DNA of 55,804 nucleotides. It comes from an uncultured Eggerthellaceae bacterium (GTDB taxonomy: Bacteria; Actinomycetota; Coriobacteriia; Coriobacteriales; Eggerthellaceae). The notes below the pieces were generated by a model, which did not search any database, was not told the DNA's origin, and saw only the letters and a list, made by a program, of their open reading frames with translations. The first letter of the stretch is position 1; each line of letters opens with the position of its first letter. Location: assembly GCA_910588205.1 (NCBI GenBank), contig CAJUQK010000016.1:1-55804 (forward strand), read 5' to 3'. This document shows, one piece after another, positions 1-9,393 of the stretch. Made by a program: the position numbers and the translations under genes.

Positions 1-2157
1 ACCGATGATCAGAAGATGCGCGGGGCTTTCTCGGTAGTCGTGAGCGGTCTTCCCTCTACGGGGATCGCCTTCGTTGAGGCACCTACCTGGTCTGAGGCCA
101 ATGGCCAAGATGACCTGGAGTGGTATCGCCTTACCTCTTGGCAAGGCGTTTGGACTCGCGAGCTGCCTTGCCTGACTTCCTTGCGCGGACCGGGCATCTA
201 TCATTCCCATATCTACCTCACGGCAGGCAACGGCGTACGTGTTTTTGCAGGCGGTGCGAGTGCCAACATCACCTTGGCCCCCTCATCGGTCAAGGCGTCT
301 GTGAACGCCCCTGAGACATGGTTCTCCGTCTCTGCTTCAGGTGGTTATGCAGCCATGGCAGATGCCGTTCAGTTCGCTGTCTGGTCAGATGCAGGCGGCC
401 AAGATGATCTGAGGTGGTACTCCTCGACGAAGAGGGGTGCTGCTTGGGGTAACGACATCCCGGTGTCTCTGCATGCCACAGCGGGAAACTACCAGGTGCA
501 TGCCTATGCTCTGAAAGGTACCCAGCGCTCCTTTGTGGGCGGGGCGACGTTCAAGGTGTCTGCTCCAACGGGGAAGGTGAAGATAAGCCAGACCGATGAC
601 CAGAAGATGCGAGGTGCGTTCTCTGTGACCTTGAGCGGCGTCAACTCTCCTTCTGGCGTAGCGTATGCCGATGCCCCCACTTGGTCTGAGGCCAATGGCC
701 AAGATGACCTGGAGTGGTATCGCCTTACCTCTTGGCAAGGCGTTTGGACTCGCGAGCTGCCTTGCCTGACTTCCTTGCGCGGACCGGGCATCTATCATTC
801 CCATATCTACCTCACGGCAGGCAACGGCGTACGTGTTTTTGCAGGCGGTGCGAGTGCCAACATCACCTTGGCCCCCTCATCGGTCAAGGCGTCTGTGAAC
901 GCCCCTGAGACATGGTTCTCCGTCTCTGCTTCAGGTGGTTATGCAGCCATGGCAGATGCCGTTCAGTTCGCTGTCTGGTCAGATGCAGGCGGCCAAGATG
1001 ATCTGAGGTGGTACTCCTCGACGAAGAGGGGTGCTGCTTGGGGTAACGACATCCCGGTGTCTCTGCATGCCACAGCGGGAAACTACCAGGTGCATGCCTA
1101 TGCTCTGAAAGGTACCCAGCGCTCCTTTGTGGGCGGGGCGACGTTCAAGGTGTCTGCTCCAACGGGGAAGGTGAAGTTCATCTCTTCTAAGATGAACGGA
1201 TACACTATACAGGCATCGGATGTGAGGTCACCCTCAGGTATTTCGGGTGTCTCTGTAGGTGCATGGGCGCTGACGGGTGGTCAGGATGATCTTGCTTGGC
1301 ATGATGCCGATCGGCAAGGTGATACCTGGGTCATGGATGTGAGCGCCTCTCGTCATTTGGGACAGGATGGCATCTACGAGAACCACGTCTATGCCACTTG
1401 CAAGAATGGCGTGAAGGTGATGATCGGCTCGTGTCGTACTGACAGCATTAAGACATCTGTCTGCCCCTTCGTCTCTGGAACCATGGGGTCAGGTAAACGG
1501 ACGCTTGGTATCAAGAATCCCCCCAACGTCACTGTTATGTCATATGCAGTCTGGAGCGATGAAGGTGGTCAAGATGATCTTGTCTGGTATGATCTCGCCC
1601 CACTCTCTTCCAACACATGGGCTGTCGATATCGACTGTCATCGTCTTAAGTATTTTGGTACCGTAACAGCGCATCTATACAGCCCTGCTGGCTTCATTAC
1701 AGCCATTACCTTTGAGGTGGGAGAGGACGATATTCTGCCAGCTCCCTATCGAAATATGGATGCGTGGGTAAGCGGTATGTGGAGCCCCACCGATTGGTTC
1801 TTGGCGGTAGATACCTATAACTGCTTTGTGGGTGTATACCATTGGGAAAATGGTGCGTGGAAGAACTGGTATAGATTGTCGTGCTCGCCAGGGAAACCCA
1901 GCACCCCCACCGTGAAAGGCGTTTTCCGTATACAGTCAAGGGGTTATTCATTTGGCAGTGGGTACACTTGCTATTACTGGACTCAATTCTACGGTGACTA
2001 TCTCTTCCATTCCATTTTGTATGATCAAGGGACATTCAACGTTCAAGATGGGAGACTAGGCGAACAGCTTTCTCATGGGTGTGTTCGGATGGATATCTGG
2101 GATGCAAAGTGGATTCATGATGTCATTCCTACTGGTACGACCGTGTATATCTATTAG
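1..2157 (+). CDS. Bsp-repeat surface protein with C-terminal L,D-transpeptidase (5' partial)
   Basis: The reading frame is open from base 1, so the start lies outside the window. Six repeats of about 95 residues carry the GBS_Bsp-like signature (W-S-x-x-x-GQDDL-x-W, then a GxYxxHxY strand), at roughly 19-288, 289-582, 610-882, 883-1176, 1177-1455 and 1456-1725. From about 1741 a YkuD-type L,D-transpeptidase domain follows, with the catalytic SHGCVR motif (Cys codon 2080-2082) near the C-terminus. This family cross-links peptidoglycan or anchors proteins outside the cell; the repeats probably bind the wall or a ligand. Repeats 1-2 and 3-4 are an almost exact duplication at DNA level. The export signal must lie upstream of the window. 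Family assignment is firm; the biological role is inferred. Confidence 0.85.
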   Translation, partial: TDDQKMRGAFSVVVSGLPSTGIAFVEAPTWSEANGQDDLEWYRLTSWQGVWTRELPCLTSLRGPGIYHSHIYLTAGNGVRVFAGGASANITLAPSSVKASVNAPETWFSVSASGGYAAMADAVQFAVWSDAGGQDDLRWYSSTKRGAAWGNDIPVSLHATAGNYQVHAYALKGTQRSFVGGATFKVSAPTGKVKISQTDDQKMRGAFSVTLSGVNSPSGVAYADAPTWSEANGQDDLEWYRLTSWQGVWTRELPCLTSLRGPGIYHSHIYLTAGNGVRVFAGGASANITLAPSSVKASVNAPETWFSVSASGGYAAMADAVQFAVWSDAGGQDDLRWYSSTKRGAAWGNDIPVSLHATAGNYQVHAYALKGTQRSFVGGATFKVSAPTGKVKFISSKMNGYTIQASDVRSPSGISGVSVGAWALTGGQDDLAWHDADRQGDTWVMDVSASRHLGQDGIYENHVYATCKNGVKVMIGSCRTDSIKTSVCPFVSGTMGSGKRTLGIKNPPNVTVMSYAVWSDEGGQDDLVWYDLAPLSSNTWAVDIDCHRLKYFGTVTAHLYSPAGFITAITFEVGEDDILPAPYRNMDAWVSGMWSPTDWFLAVDTYNCFVGVYHWENGAWKNWYRLSCSPGKPSTPTVKGVFRIQSRGYSFGSGYTCYYWTQFYGDYLFHSILYDQGTFNVQDGRLGEQLSHGCVRMDIWDAKWIHDVIPTGTTVYIY
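88..582 (+). repeat. Direct repeat copy A (495 bp) within the Bsp-repeat gene
   Basis: This stretch matches 682-1176 with no difference that I could find on reading, at an offset of 594 bases. The flanks diverge at once on both sides: the 5' flank has several differences and one extra codon in copy B. It covers most of Bsp repeats 1 and 2. Confidence 0.9.
682..1176 (+). repeat. Direct repeat copy B (495 bp) within the Bsp-repeat gene
   Basis: Second copy of the 495-base block, covering most of Bsp repeats 3 and 4. Identity is held even at third codon positions, which points to recent duplication or gene conversion. Recombination between the copies would remove exactly 198 codons and keep the frame. 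Confidence 0.9.
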
Positions 2158-2232
2158 AACAGGATTCCCTTTGGATGCTCGGTTCACAGTTTTTAGCGTA
2201 GTGGCGCCAGTCATATTCATTTGAGGAGGCTT

Positions 2233-3135
2233 ATGAAGGGCATCATCCTCGCGGGGGGTAGTGGCACTAGGCTGTACCCGTTGACCACGGTGACATCCAA
2301 ACAACTCTTGCCTGTCTACGACAAGCCGATGATCTACTATCCGCTATCTGTGCTCATGCAGGCAGGTATTCGAGATATCTTGATCATCTCCACACCTCAA
2401 GACCTTCCGAACTTCGAGCGTCTGTTGGGTGACGGTTCTCCGTATGGCATCTCATTGGAGTATGCCGAGCAACCATCTCCAGATGGGCTTGCTCAGGCTT
2501 TCATCATCGGGGAAGATTTCATAGCAGGAGACTCCTGTGCATTGGTCTTGGGAGATAACATCTTCTATGGCAATGGCCTTTCTCGTCACCTGCGCCGGGC
2601 GGTGGAGGATGCAGAGACCAAAGGTGGTGCAACTGTATTCGGATATTATGTGGATGATCCGGAACGCTTCGGGGTGGTGGAATTCGATGAAGACTTCAAT
2701 GCTATCTCCATTGAGGAGAAACCAGTTCATCCTAAGAGCAACTATGCAGTCACAGGGTTGTATTTCTATGATGACCGCGTGTGTGAACTAGCTAAGCAAG
2801 TGAAGCCATCTGATAGGGGGGAACTGGAGATCACCACCCTCAACCAGATGTATTTGGAAGATGGGTCATTGAATGTTGTAACCCTCGGACGCGGTTACGC
2901 ATGGCTCGATACAGGGACGATGGAGAGCCTCTTTGAGGCATCAGAATTCGTTCGTGCTGTGGAGCGCAGTCAGGATCTTTCTGTTTCTGTTATCGAGGAG
3001 GTGGCCTATGACAACGGTTGGATCTCCCACGATGAGCTGGAAGCAGCCGCCGTTCGTTATGGAAAGAGCACCTATGGTCAGCATCTCAAGAAAGTAGCCG
3101 AAGGGCGAATCGCTCCTAACAAGAAATGGGATTGA
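2233..3135 (+). CDS. rfbA: Glucose-1-phosphate thymidylyltransferase RfbA/RmlA
   Basis: Joins dTTP and glucose 1-phosphate to give dTDP-glucose, the first step of dTDP-L-rhamnose synthesis. The N-terminus has the nucleotidyltransferase signature GGSGTRLYP followed by SKQLLPVYDKPMIYYPLS; LGDNIFYG, the metal and substrate-binding segment, follows near residue 110. I chose ATG 2233 because the strong Shine-Dalgarno AGGAGG at 2224-2229 sits just upstream; a TTG at 2221 is in frame but lies before that site. The product is 300 aa, the usual family length. It leads an rfbADBC run with gaps of only 2 to 9 bases, so the four genes are almost certainly co-transcribed. Confidence 0.95.
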   Translation: MKGIILAGGSGTRLYPLTTVTSKQLLPVYDKPMIYYPLSVLMQAGIRDILIISTPQDLPNFERLLGDGSPYGISLEYAEQPSPDGLAQAFIIGEDFIAGDSCALVLGDNIFYGNGLSRHLRRAVEDAETKGGATVFGYYVDDPERFGVVEFDEDFNAISIEEKPVHPKSNYAVTGLYFYDDRVCELAKQVKPSDRGELEITTLNQMYLEDGSLNVVTLGRGYAWLDTGTMESLFEASEFVRAVERSQDLSVSVIEEVAYDNGWISHDELEAAAVRYGKSTYGQHLKKVAEGRIAPNKKWD

Positions 3136-3137
3136 TT

Positions 3138-4034
3138 ATGCGCGTATTGATAACGGGAGCTTCAGGACAGCTGGGTAATGAGTTGCGTCGGCTTTTCGAG
3201 ACAGGGAGGGCCGAGATTGGTCCTATACCAGAGGTTTTCGAGAGATGCGAAGTCCTATATACCGATGCGCCGCAACTCGATATCACGAATAGCGAAACGG
3301 TAGATGCGTTCGTCGGCATGAATGAACTGGATCTCATCATCAATTGTGCGGCAATGACGAATGTTGACGGCTGTGAAGCTGATGAAGCGCTTGCGAACTG
3401 CGTAAATGCGAGTGGTGCTGAGAATCTCGCAAAGTCTGCAGATCGACAAGGCATTCCCATCGTCCATGTCTCAACAGATTATGTGTTTCCTGGCACTGAG
3501 CCGGGGGATCGTGTAGAGTCCGATGCTGCTGCTCCTTTGAGTGCCTATGGTCGCAGCAAGCTTGAAGGCGAGCGTTTGGTGGCTGCGGCTAACTCGAAGC
3601 ATCATATCGTTCGTACGGCGTGGCTCTATGGTTATGTGGGTAAGAACTTCGCTAAGACCATGCTCAGGCTTGCGAAGGATCATGATGCGGTCACGGTGGT
3701 GGGCGATCAGCTTGGCAATCCTACCAGCGCGAATGATCTAGCCTATGAGATATTGAAGATAGCCACGTCGGATGACTACGGTATTTGGCATGTGACCAAT
3801 GAAGGTACATGCTCTTGGGCGGACTTCGCTGAGGCGGTACTGGCGGCTACTGATTGTACGGTGAAGCGATGTACGAGTGCAGAATACAAGGCGGCACATC
3901 CTGGGAGCGCAGACAGACCGGCCTTCTCTTCGCTCAAGAACCAGCATCTGGAAGAGACGATCGGCAATGAGATGCGGTCGTGGCGGGATGCATTGGATGA
4001 TTATCTGGAGAACCTACCGAGACTACAGGACTGA
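3138..4034 (+). CDS. rfbD: dTDP-4-dehydrorhamnose reductase RfbD/RmlD
   Basis: Final step of dTDP-L-rhamnose synthesis: NAD(P)H reduction of dTDP-4-keto-L-rhamnose. It is an extended short-chain dehydrogenase with the Rossmann motif GASGQLG at residues 7-13, a VSTDYVF strand with the catalytic Ser/Thr region, and SAYGRSKLEGE carrying the YxxxK pair. ATG 3138 is preferred (MRVLITGASGQLG); an upstream in-frame ATG at 3126 lies inside rfbA. It starts 2 bases after the rfbA stop. The length of 298 aa is normal. The order rfbA-D-B-C places the reductase before the epimerase, although it acts last in the pathway. Confidence 0.94.
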   Translation: MRVLITGASGQLGNELRRLFETGRAEIGPIPEVFERCEVLYTDAPQLDITNSETVDAFVGMNELDLIINCAAMTNVDGCEADEALANCVNASGAENLAKSADRQGIPIVHVSTDYVFPGTEPGDRVESDAAAPLSAYGRSKLEGERLVAAANSKHHIVRTAWLYGYVGKNFAKTMLRLAKDHDAVTVVGDQLGNPTSANDLAYEILKIATSDDYGIWHVTNEGTCSWADFAEAVLAATDCTVKRCTSAEYKAAHPGSADRPAFSSLKNQHLEETIGNEMRSWRDALDDYLENLPRLQD

Positions 4035-4041
4035 GGCGTTC

Positions 4042-5061
4042 ATGACTGATCCATTCGAACCTAAGCATATCATCGTGACTGGTGGTGCCGGATTCATCGG
4101 CAGCAACTTCGTGCACTGGGTGGTTGATAACCAACCCGATGTGCAGGTCACTGTACTGGATGCGTTGACCTACGCGGGTAATAGAGAGAACCTAGTTGAC
4201 ATACCGGACAGTCGTATGACGTTCGTGCATGGGGATATCTGCGATGCAGTGTTGTTGGACAGAATCGTTCCCGGTGCGGATGCTATCGTGCATTTCGCCG
4301 CTGAATCCCATAACGATAATTCCATTTCCGATCCAGCACCTTTCGTGCGCACCAATATAGAGGGTACTTTTCAGTTGCTCGAGGCGGCCCGTAAGCATGG
4401 CACGCGCTTTCATCACATCTCCACAGATGAGGTCTATGGGGATTTGGCTCTTGATGATCCAGTGCGCTTCACTGAAGAGACGCCCTATCATCCCTCGAGC
4501 CCTTATAGCTCTACCAAGGCATCCTCAGATATGTTAGTGCGTGCGTGGCATAGGACTTACGGGGTGGACACCACCATTTCCAATTGCTCCAATAACTACG
4601 GTCCGCGCCAGCACATCGAGAAGTTCATCCCACGTCAGATCACGAACATCCTGTGCGGGATTCGTCCGAAGCTCTACGGGGATGGCAAGAATGTGCGTGA
4701 TTGGATACATACCGAGGATCATTCCAGTGCTGTATGGGAGATCCTCACGAAGGGTGCGTCAGGTGAGACGTATCTCATCGGCGCTGATGGCGAACGCAGC
4801 AACATAGATGTGCTTCGCTCTATCCTCGAGCGCATGGGCAAGCAGCCTGATGATTTTGATTGGGTGCGCGATAGGCCAGGACATGATAGGCGTTATGCTA
4901 TCGATAGCACGAAGCTTCGACGTGAACTGGGCTGGCTTCCGAAGCATACGGATTTCTCAGAAGGACTGGATGCTACCATCGCTTGGTATGCGGACAATGA
5001 GCCTTGGTGGAAGAACGCAAAGGAAAAGGTCGAAGCCAGGTACGCTGCTCAGGGGCAATAG
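4042..5061 (+). CDS. rfbB: dTDP-glucose 4,6-dehydratase RfbB/RmlB
   Basis: Converts dTDP-glucose to dTDP-4-keto-6-deoxyglucose with bound NAD. The sequence shows GGAGFIGSNF at about residue 12, the HFAAESHNDNS segment, the STDEVYGD catalytic segment (Thr, Asp, Glu) and PYSSTKASSD with YxxxK-type chemistry. The frame is open further upstream into rfbD, but ATG 4042 gives the canonical N-terminus and a 339 aa product of normal length, 7 bases after the rfbD stop. Third gene of the rhamnose operon. Confidence 0.94.
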   Translation: MTDPFEPKHIIVTGGAGFIGSNFVHWVVDNQPDVQVTVLDALTYAGNRENLVDIPDSRMTFVHGDICDAVLLDRIVPGADAIVHFAAESHNDNSISDPAPFVRTNIEGTFQLLEAARKHGTRFHHISTDEVYGDLALDDPVRFTEETPYHPSSPYSSTKASSDMLVRAWHRTYGVDTTISNCSNNYGPRQHIEKFIPRQITNILCGIRPKLYGDGKNVRDWIHTEDHSSAVWEILTKGASGETYLIGADGERSNIDVLRSILERMGKQPDDFDWVRDRPGHDRRYAIDSTKLRRELGWLPKHTDFSEGLDATIAWYADNEPWWKNAKEKVEARYAAQGQ

Positions 5062-5070
5062 GAGGCTCGT

Positions 5071-5658
5071 GTGACGGCAGGAGATAAGACGACATCAGGG
5101 AACTTCACCTTCACCGAAACGACCATAGATGGAGTCATCATCGTTGATGTAAAGGCGTTCGGAGACGAGCGTGGCTATTTCATGGAGACCTACAAAAAGC
5201 CGGATTTCATTGCTGGTGGTATTGCTGCTGATTTTGTGCAAGATAATCAGTCATCCAGTACGAAAGGCGTTCTGCGAGGTCTTCATTTCCAAATCGAGCA
5301 TCCGCAGAGCAAGCTCGTCCGCGTGATCTCGGGCAAGGTCTTCGATGTGGCGGTGGACCTGCGTGAGGGTAGTCCTACCTATGGGAGGTGGGAGGGTGTG
5401 ATTCTTTCTGCTGAGAACAGGCGCCAATTCTTCGTTCCGCGTGGCTTCGCCCATGGGTTCCTCGTACTCTCAGAGACAGCGGAGTTCTGCTATAAATGCG
5501 ATGATGTCTATCATCCCAACGATGAAGGCGGTCTCATGTGGGATGACCCTGCTATTGGCATTGAGTGGCCAGCTCTTGAGGGGGATAGCGCATTCGATTG
5601 CTCAAGGATCGTTCTCAGTGAAAAGGACCAGAACCATCCTTTGTTCGAGGCAATATAG
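5071..5658 (+). CDS. rfbC: dTDP-4-dehydrorhamnose 3,5-epimerase RfbC/RmlC
   Basis: Double epimerisation of dTDP-4-keto-6-deoxyglucose at C3 and C5. This 195 aa cupin shows the family landmarks QDNQSSSTKGVLRGLHFQ (catalytic His in LHF), a VAVDLREGSPTYG strand, FVPRGFAHGF, and CDDVYHPNDEGG near the end. The start is GTG 5071, 9 bases after the rfbB stop, with GGAGG at 5061-5065. The next gene begins immediately after its stop, so the rhamnose operon appears to run on into glycosyltransferase genes. Confidence 0.93.
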   Translation: MTAGDKTTSGNFTFTETTIDGVIIVDVKAFGDERGYFMETYKKPDFIAGGIAADFVQDNQSSSTKGVLRGLHFQIEHPQSKLVRVISGKVFDVAVDLREGSPTYGRWEGVILSAENRRQFFVPRGFAHGFLVLSETAEFCYKCDDVYHPNDEGGLMWDDPAIGIEWPALEGDSAFDCSRIVLSEKDQNHPLFEAI

Positions 5659-7425
5659 ATGATCGTTCTTGATATCCTCAGAAAGATAAAGCATCAGATC
5701 ATTCCTCCCCCTGTTGAGGTGGACCCGTTTCCCGTGGATGCTTGGACTGATCCAGCCTATGATGCCTGGTTCACCCACCGTGCAGTATCAGATGAAAAAC
5801 TGGAAATGCAACGAAATACCCCTTCTGAAGAGTTCCTTTTCTTCAGTATCGTGGTTCCCCTCTTCCGCACACCTCGTCCCTTTTTGGTCGATATGGTTGA
5901 TTCCGTCCTTTGCCAGACGTATCGGGGCTTTGAATTGATCCTTATCAATGCGTCTCCTGAAGACGAAGAGCTTGCAATGAGGATCGCTGAGTATTGTGAA
6001 GCTGATAGCAGAGTGCGCTGTGTTCCCTTGCCGGAGAATCGGGGAATTGCGGAGAACACCAATGTAGGAATAGCTGCAGCTCGAGGTGAGTACGTCTGCT
6101 TCCTCGATCACGATGATCTGCTTGAGCCCGATGCGCTCTTCGAGTATGTGCAGGCGATACATAATAATCCGACGCTTGATGTGCTCTACTCCGATGAGGA
6201 TCTCATCGAAGCCGATCATGAGGGGGGGGTCAAGCACATGCATCCCTTCTTCAAGCCAGCGTATTCGCCTGAGGCATTGCTCTGCACGAACTACATTCTT
6301 CATTTCTTGGCGATTCGCAGGCAGCTTCTCGACGAGATCTTACTGGCTGATGCCCGGTTCGATGGGACTCAGGACTATTGCAATATCCTCTCTGTCATTC
6401 GCAGGACGGATCGCGTAGAGCATGTCCCAAAGGTTCTCTATCATTGGCGTATTTGCAAAGGCTCTACGGCTGCTGATCCTGATGCAAAACCCTATGACCG
6501 GATCGCTGCGCGTCGCTCTATTGGGCGCTATGTGACTAAAGAATACGCTGACGCTTGGATCATCGGCTCAGGTATCGTGAACACGCAGAATCTTTGGTTT
6601 AGGTCGAACAGGGATAAGCCGTTCATATCTGTGATAGTAGATTGCGAAAGCGCTCCTGAGGGTATATTGGCTTTCTTGGAGCTCTTTCAACAGACGAACA
6701 GCTACAACCAGGTGGAGGTAATCGCCATAGGTGAAGGGCTGTCTGACGAAGGGGAACTCGCGAAGGAGGGTACCGTCATCATCAATACCCCTTCAAGTTC
6801 TTCCCGATTTTCTCGTTTCAATAAGGGAGCACAGAAGGCGGAGGGAGACTACCTGGTCTTTATGGACGCTGAGAGCTCATTTCAGACCGCCGAACCTTTG
6901 GAGCAGATGCTCGGCCTGTGCAAGCGCGAAGGGGTAGGGGCGGTGGCACCTAAGACGCTCTACGCTGACGGGAGCGTTCGTTGCTATGGCGTGGCGGTCA
7001 CTCCTAACCGTATCATGCCGCTCTATCGCGGGTATCCCGATGAATTCCCCGGTTATCAATGCAATATGAGATCCTTTCAGAACAATAGCGCTGCAAGCTA
7101 TCTTGGGCTTATGACACCTAGAGTACTGTTCAACGAGGTCGGCGGGTTCGATGAGAGATTCCAGGGAGAGATAGGAACCGCTGATTACTGTCGCCGCGTT
7201 CTGAACTCAAAGGAGCGCATCGTGCAAACCTGTACGGTAAAGGTTCAGTCCAATGTGCGATGTCCGGATCCTCATTATGACAACACGACCAATGCCCCTG
7301 ATTTCACCAGCTCTGATCTTGTGATCTTTGATGAGAAGTGGCCTGGGGTACGAGCGCAAGGCGACCCATATTTCAATCGCAACCTCGATCAGTCCTCGAG
7401 CTATTTTCAGATAATGCAAGGATAG
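5659..7425 (+). CDS. Two-domain family 2 glycosyltransferase
   Basis: A 588 aa protein with two GT-A (GT2) domains. The first, about residues 50-290, has FSIVVPLFRTP, then CFLDHDDLLEPDAL (metal-binding DxD-type segment) and YSDEDLI. The second, about 315-560, has FISVIVDCES, NKGAQKAEGDYLVFMDAE and a GGFDERFQG acceptor-site segment. Tandem GT2 proteins of this kind build polysaccharide backbones, often rhamnans, from nucleotide sugars on the cytoplasmic face of the membrane. It starts directly at the rfbC stop, so an L-rhamnose donor is a reasonable guess, but donor and acceptor cannot be read from sequence. An eight-G run sits at 6222-6229 inside the first domain. Confidence 0.85.
   Translation: MIVLDILRKIKHQIIPPPVEVDPFPVDAWTDPAYDAWFTHRAVSDEKLEMQRNTPSEEFLFFSIVVPLFRTPRPFLVDMVDSVLCQTYRGFELILINASPEDEELAMRIAEYCEADSRVRCVPLPENRGIAENTNVGIAAARGEYVCFLDHDDLLEPDALFEYVQAIHNNPTLDVLYSDEDLIEADHEGGVKHMHPFFKPAYSPEALLCTNYILHFLAIRRQLLDEILLADARFDGTQDYCNILSVIRRTDRVEHVPKVLYHWRICKGSTAADPDAKPYDRIAARRSIGRYVTKEYADAWIIGSGIVNTQNLWFRSNRDKPFISVIVDCESAPEGILAFLELFQQTNSYNQVEVIAIGEGLSDEGELAKEGTVIINTPSSSSRFSRFNKGAQKAEGDYLVFMDAESSFQTAEPLEQMLGLCKREGVGAVAPKTLYADGSVRCYGVAVTPNRIMPLYRGYPDEFPGYQCNMRSFQNNSAASYLGLMTPRVLFNEVGGFDERFQGEIGTADYCRRVLNSKERIVQTCTVKVQSNVRCPDPHYDNTTNAPDFTSSDLVIFDEKWPGVRAQGDPYFNRNLDQSSSYFQIMQG
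6222..6229 (+). repeat. Homopolymer G8 inside a glycosyltransferase gene
   Basis: Eight consecutive G within the first GT domain (codons for His-Glu-Gly-Gly-Val). It is the longest G run I noticed in the window. Slippage by one base would truncate the enzyme. Confidence 0.9.
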
Positions 7426-7438
7426 GAAGGGTCCTTTC

Positions 7439-9358
7439 ATGCCCAGATTCAAACTCGCTAATGTGCTGCTTCAGCTGCCTGATCAACTGAGACGGTATCC
7501 GCAGATGCTCTACCGCGCTTCGGGGGCGGTAGATTTCCAGGAAGATGACGCTTCGCTGGCATTTGAGGGGCGGTTGGATTTCCTTACGTATTTCAATGCG
7601 TTCTCTGCTGAAAAATGGCGAAGGTACACTGCCGTGAAGGAAGTGCAACTGCATCTGGAATTGATGGGAGATGCTTGCGAAGTTCTGTTCCTTGGCATCG
7701 AGGAGGGGGCGTTGGATACCAAGGATGCTCCTAGCATAGATCAAGTGAGCACTGCCTCCCTCATAAAGGCGGATGTGCATCCGAAGCAGCTGACCATTCC
7801 TGAGCGTTTCCAAGGCTCAGCTGAGTTCAGCGCCCTTGACCTGGATGTTCCTGTAGACGGCATGAGCCTTGTAGGATTCGCGCTCGTATCTAAAGGTGCT
7901 ACAGCCATCCGAAATGCTTCTTGGAATACAGACGTCGACGCGGACCAAGTGCGGGATATCCGCATCGCTATTGCTACCACTACCTTCAAGAATGAAGCCT
8001 ACATCCTTCCGAACATCGAGATGATCCGCCGTGATGTCCTCGGGTCTGATGATGCCGTGGCTGATGCGCTTCACCTCTTCGTGGTGGACAATGGGCGTAC
8101 GTTGGATGCGGATGCTCTCTCAGATGAGCATGTCACCGTGATTCCCAACGCTAACGAAGGCGGGTCTGCTGGGTTTGCTCGGGGAATGATGGCGACCCTA
8201 GAAGCTGATGAACCCTTCACCCATGTTCTGCTCATGGATGATGATGTCCGCATTTCCCCTGAGAGCATCATACGAACGTACAATCTGCTGTCTTTGGCGA
8301 CCGATGAGTATGCGAATGCGTTCATCAATGGGGCAATGCTGGAAATGGAGTGTCCCAACAAGCAGTTCGAAGATGTTTCGCATGTGCTGCCGAGTGGTGT
8401 GTACAGGCGCCTCAAGGGAAATCTTTTCATGGATACCCTTGTCGATGTCGCTATGAATGAGGTCATCGATGTTGAGGTGCCGCGGGCCTATGGGGCTTGG
8501 TGGTATTCCTGTATCCCGCTTTCAGCCGTGAAGGAGCAGGGACTCCCCCTGCCGATCTTCGTTCGCTGTGATGATGTGGAATATGGGATGCGGGCGAATC
8601 CCACCTATATGACGATGAATGGCATCTGCGTTTGGCATACGGCTTTCGGGAGGAAGTTCCGCGCTGCCGTAGATTGCTATCAGTACATTCGCAATTATCT
8701 GATCATGAATGCATTGCATGGCATCGCCAGTGAATCGCTGTTCCTAGCTCGGGCTGACCGCACGCTTCAGCTGTATCTGCGGTCTATGGCTTATGAGACG
8801 GCAGAGCTCATTGTTGATGGTCTTGAGGATTATCTGAAAGGCCCCGAGTGGTTGATGGATGCAAGCGGAGAGACCATTTTCAAGGAGAATAATAGCAAAG
8901 CAGAACGATTGGTCCCCCTTGCTGAGGCGCTGGCTTCGGCAGAAGAGGATGATCCTTGCGTGGCGCACGCTCTCACGGGCTATCAAGTGGATCACGATAT
9001 CTTGCGAGATGATCAGGCCGCAGGTCGTTTGCTCAGGCTATGGCGCACGATTCCGTACGACAGGCATCTGCTCCCTGATCGCTTAATCAAAGACGAAGCG
9101 GCCACCGCTTACTACGGTGGATATACCATCGGGGCGCCTGATCAAGTGGGGAAGCGGGTGTTAGTGGCCTGTGATCGCGAAGGGGAGGCCGCGCATGTCA
9201 GGGTGATGGATCGTGTGCGCTGGCGGCGGATCCGAAGGCGTTGGCGAAGAGCCCGAGCCGATCACAAAGCCAGAGGAGCCGAGGTTGCATCAGCATACAG
9301 AGGCGCTCTTGCCAAGATGACCAGCGTGAAGTATTGGAGCCATCATCTTGAAGGTTGA
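7439..9358 (+). CDS. GlfT2-like galactofuranosyltransferase
   Basis: A 639 aa protein. An N-terminal beta-rich domain (about 1-175) precedes a GT2 domain beginning at IRIAIATTTFKNE. The DDD motif is at residues 267-269 and a second acidic pair at 378-379 (RCDDVEYG), with His400 in VWHTAFGRKF. Mycobacterial GlfT2, the polymerase of the cell-wall galactan, has about 637 residues and, from memory, its DDD, catalytic Asp and metal-binding His at nearly the same spacing, so the family match is strong. It transfers galactofuranose from UDP-Galf. No UDP-galactopyranose mutase is in the window, so the donor must be made elsewhere. It follows the GT2 gene by 13 bases with GGAAGG upstream of ATG 7439. 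Confidence 0.85.
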   Translation: MPRFKLANVLLQLPDQLRRYPQMLYRASGAVDFQEDDASLAFEGRLDFLTYFNAFSAEKWRRYTAVKEVQLHLELMGDACEVLFLGIEEGALDTKDAPSIDQVSTASLIKADVHPKQLTIPERFQGSAEFSALDLDVPVDGMSLVGFALVSKGATAIRNASWNTDVDADQVRDIRIAIATTTFKNEAYILPNIEMIRRDVLGSDDAVADALHLFVVDNGRTLDADALSDEHVTVIPNANEGGSAGFARGMMATLEADEPFTHVLLMDDDVRISPESIIRTYNLLSLATDEYANAFINGAMLEMECPNKQFEDVSHVLPSGVYRRLKGNLFMDTLVDVAMNEVIDVEVPRAYGAWWYSCIPLSAVKEQGLPLPIFVRCDDVEYGMRANPTYMTMNGICVWHTAFGRKFRAAVDCYQYIRNYLIMNALHGIASESLFLARADRTLQLYLRSMAYETAELIVDGLEDYLKGPEWLMDASGETIFKENNSKAERLVPLAEALASAEEDDPCVAHALTGYQVDHDILRDDQAAGRLLRLWRTIPYDRHLLPDRLIKDEAATAYYGGYTIGAPDQVGKRVLVACDREGEAAHVRVMDRVRWRRIRRRWRRARADHKARGAEVASAYRGALAKMTSVKYWSHHLEG

Positions 9359-9393
9359 TTCTGCATATCATCGGATGAAGGTAGGGAGCGTTG

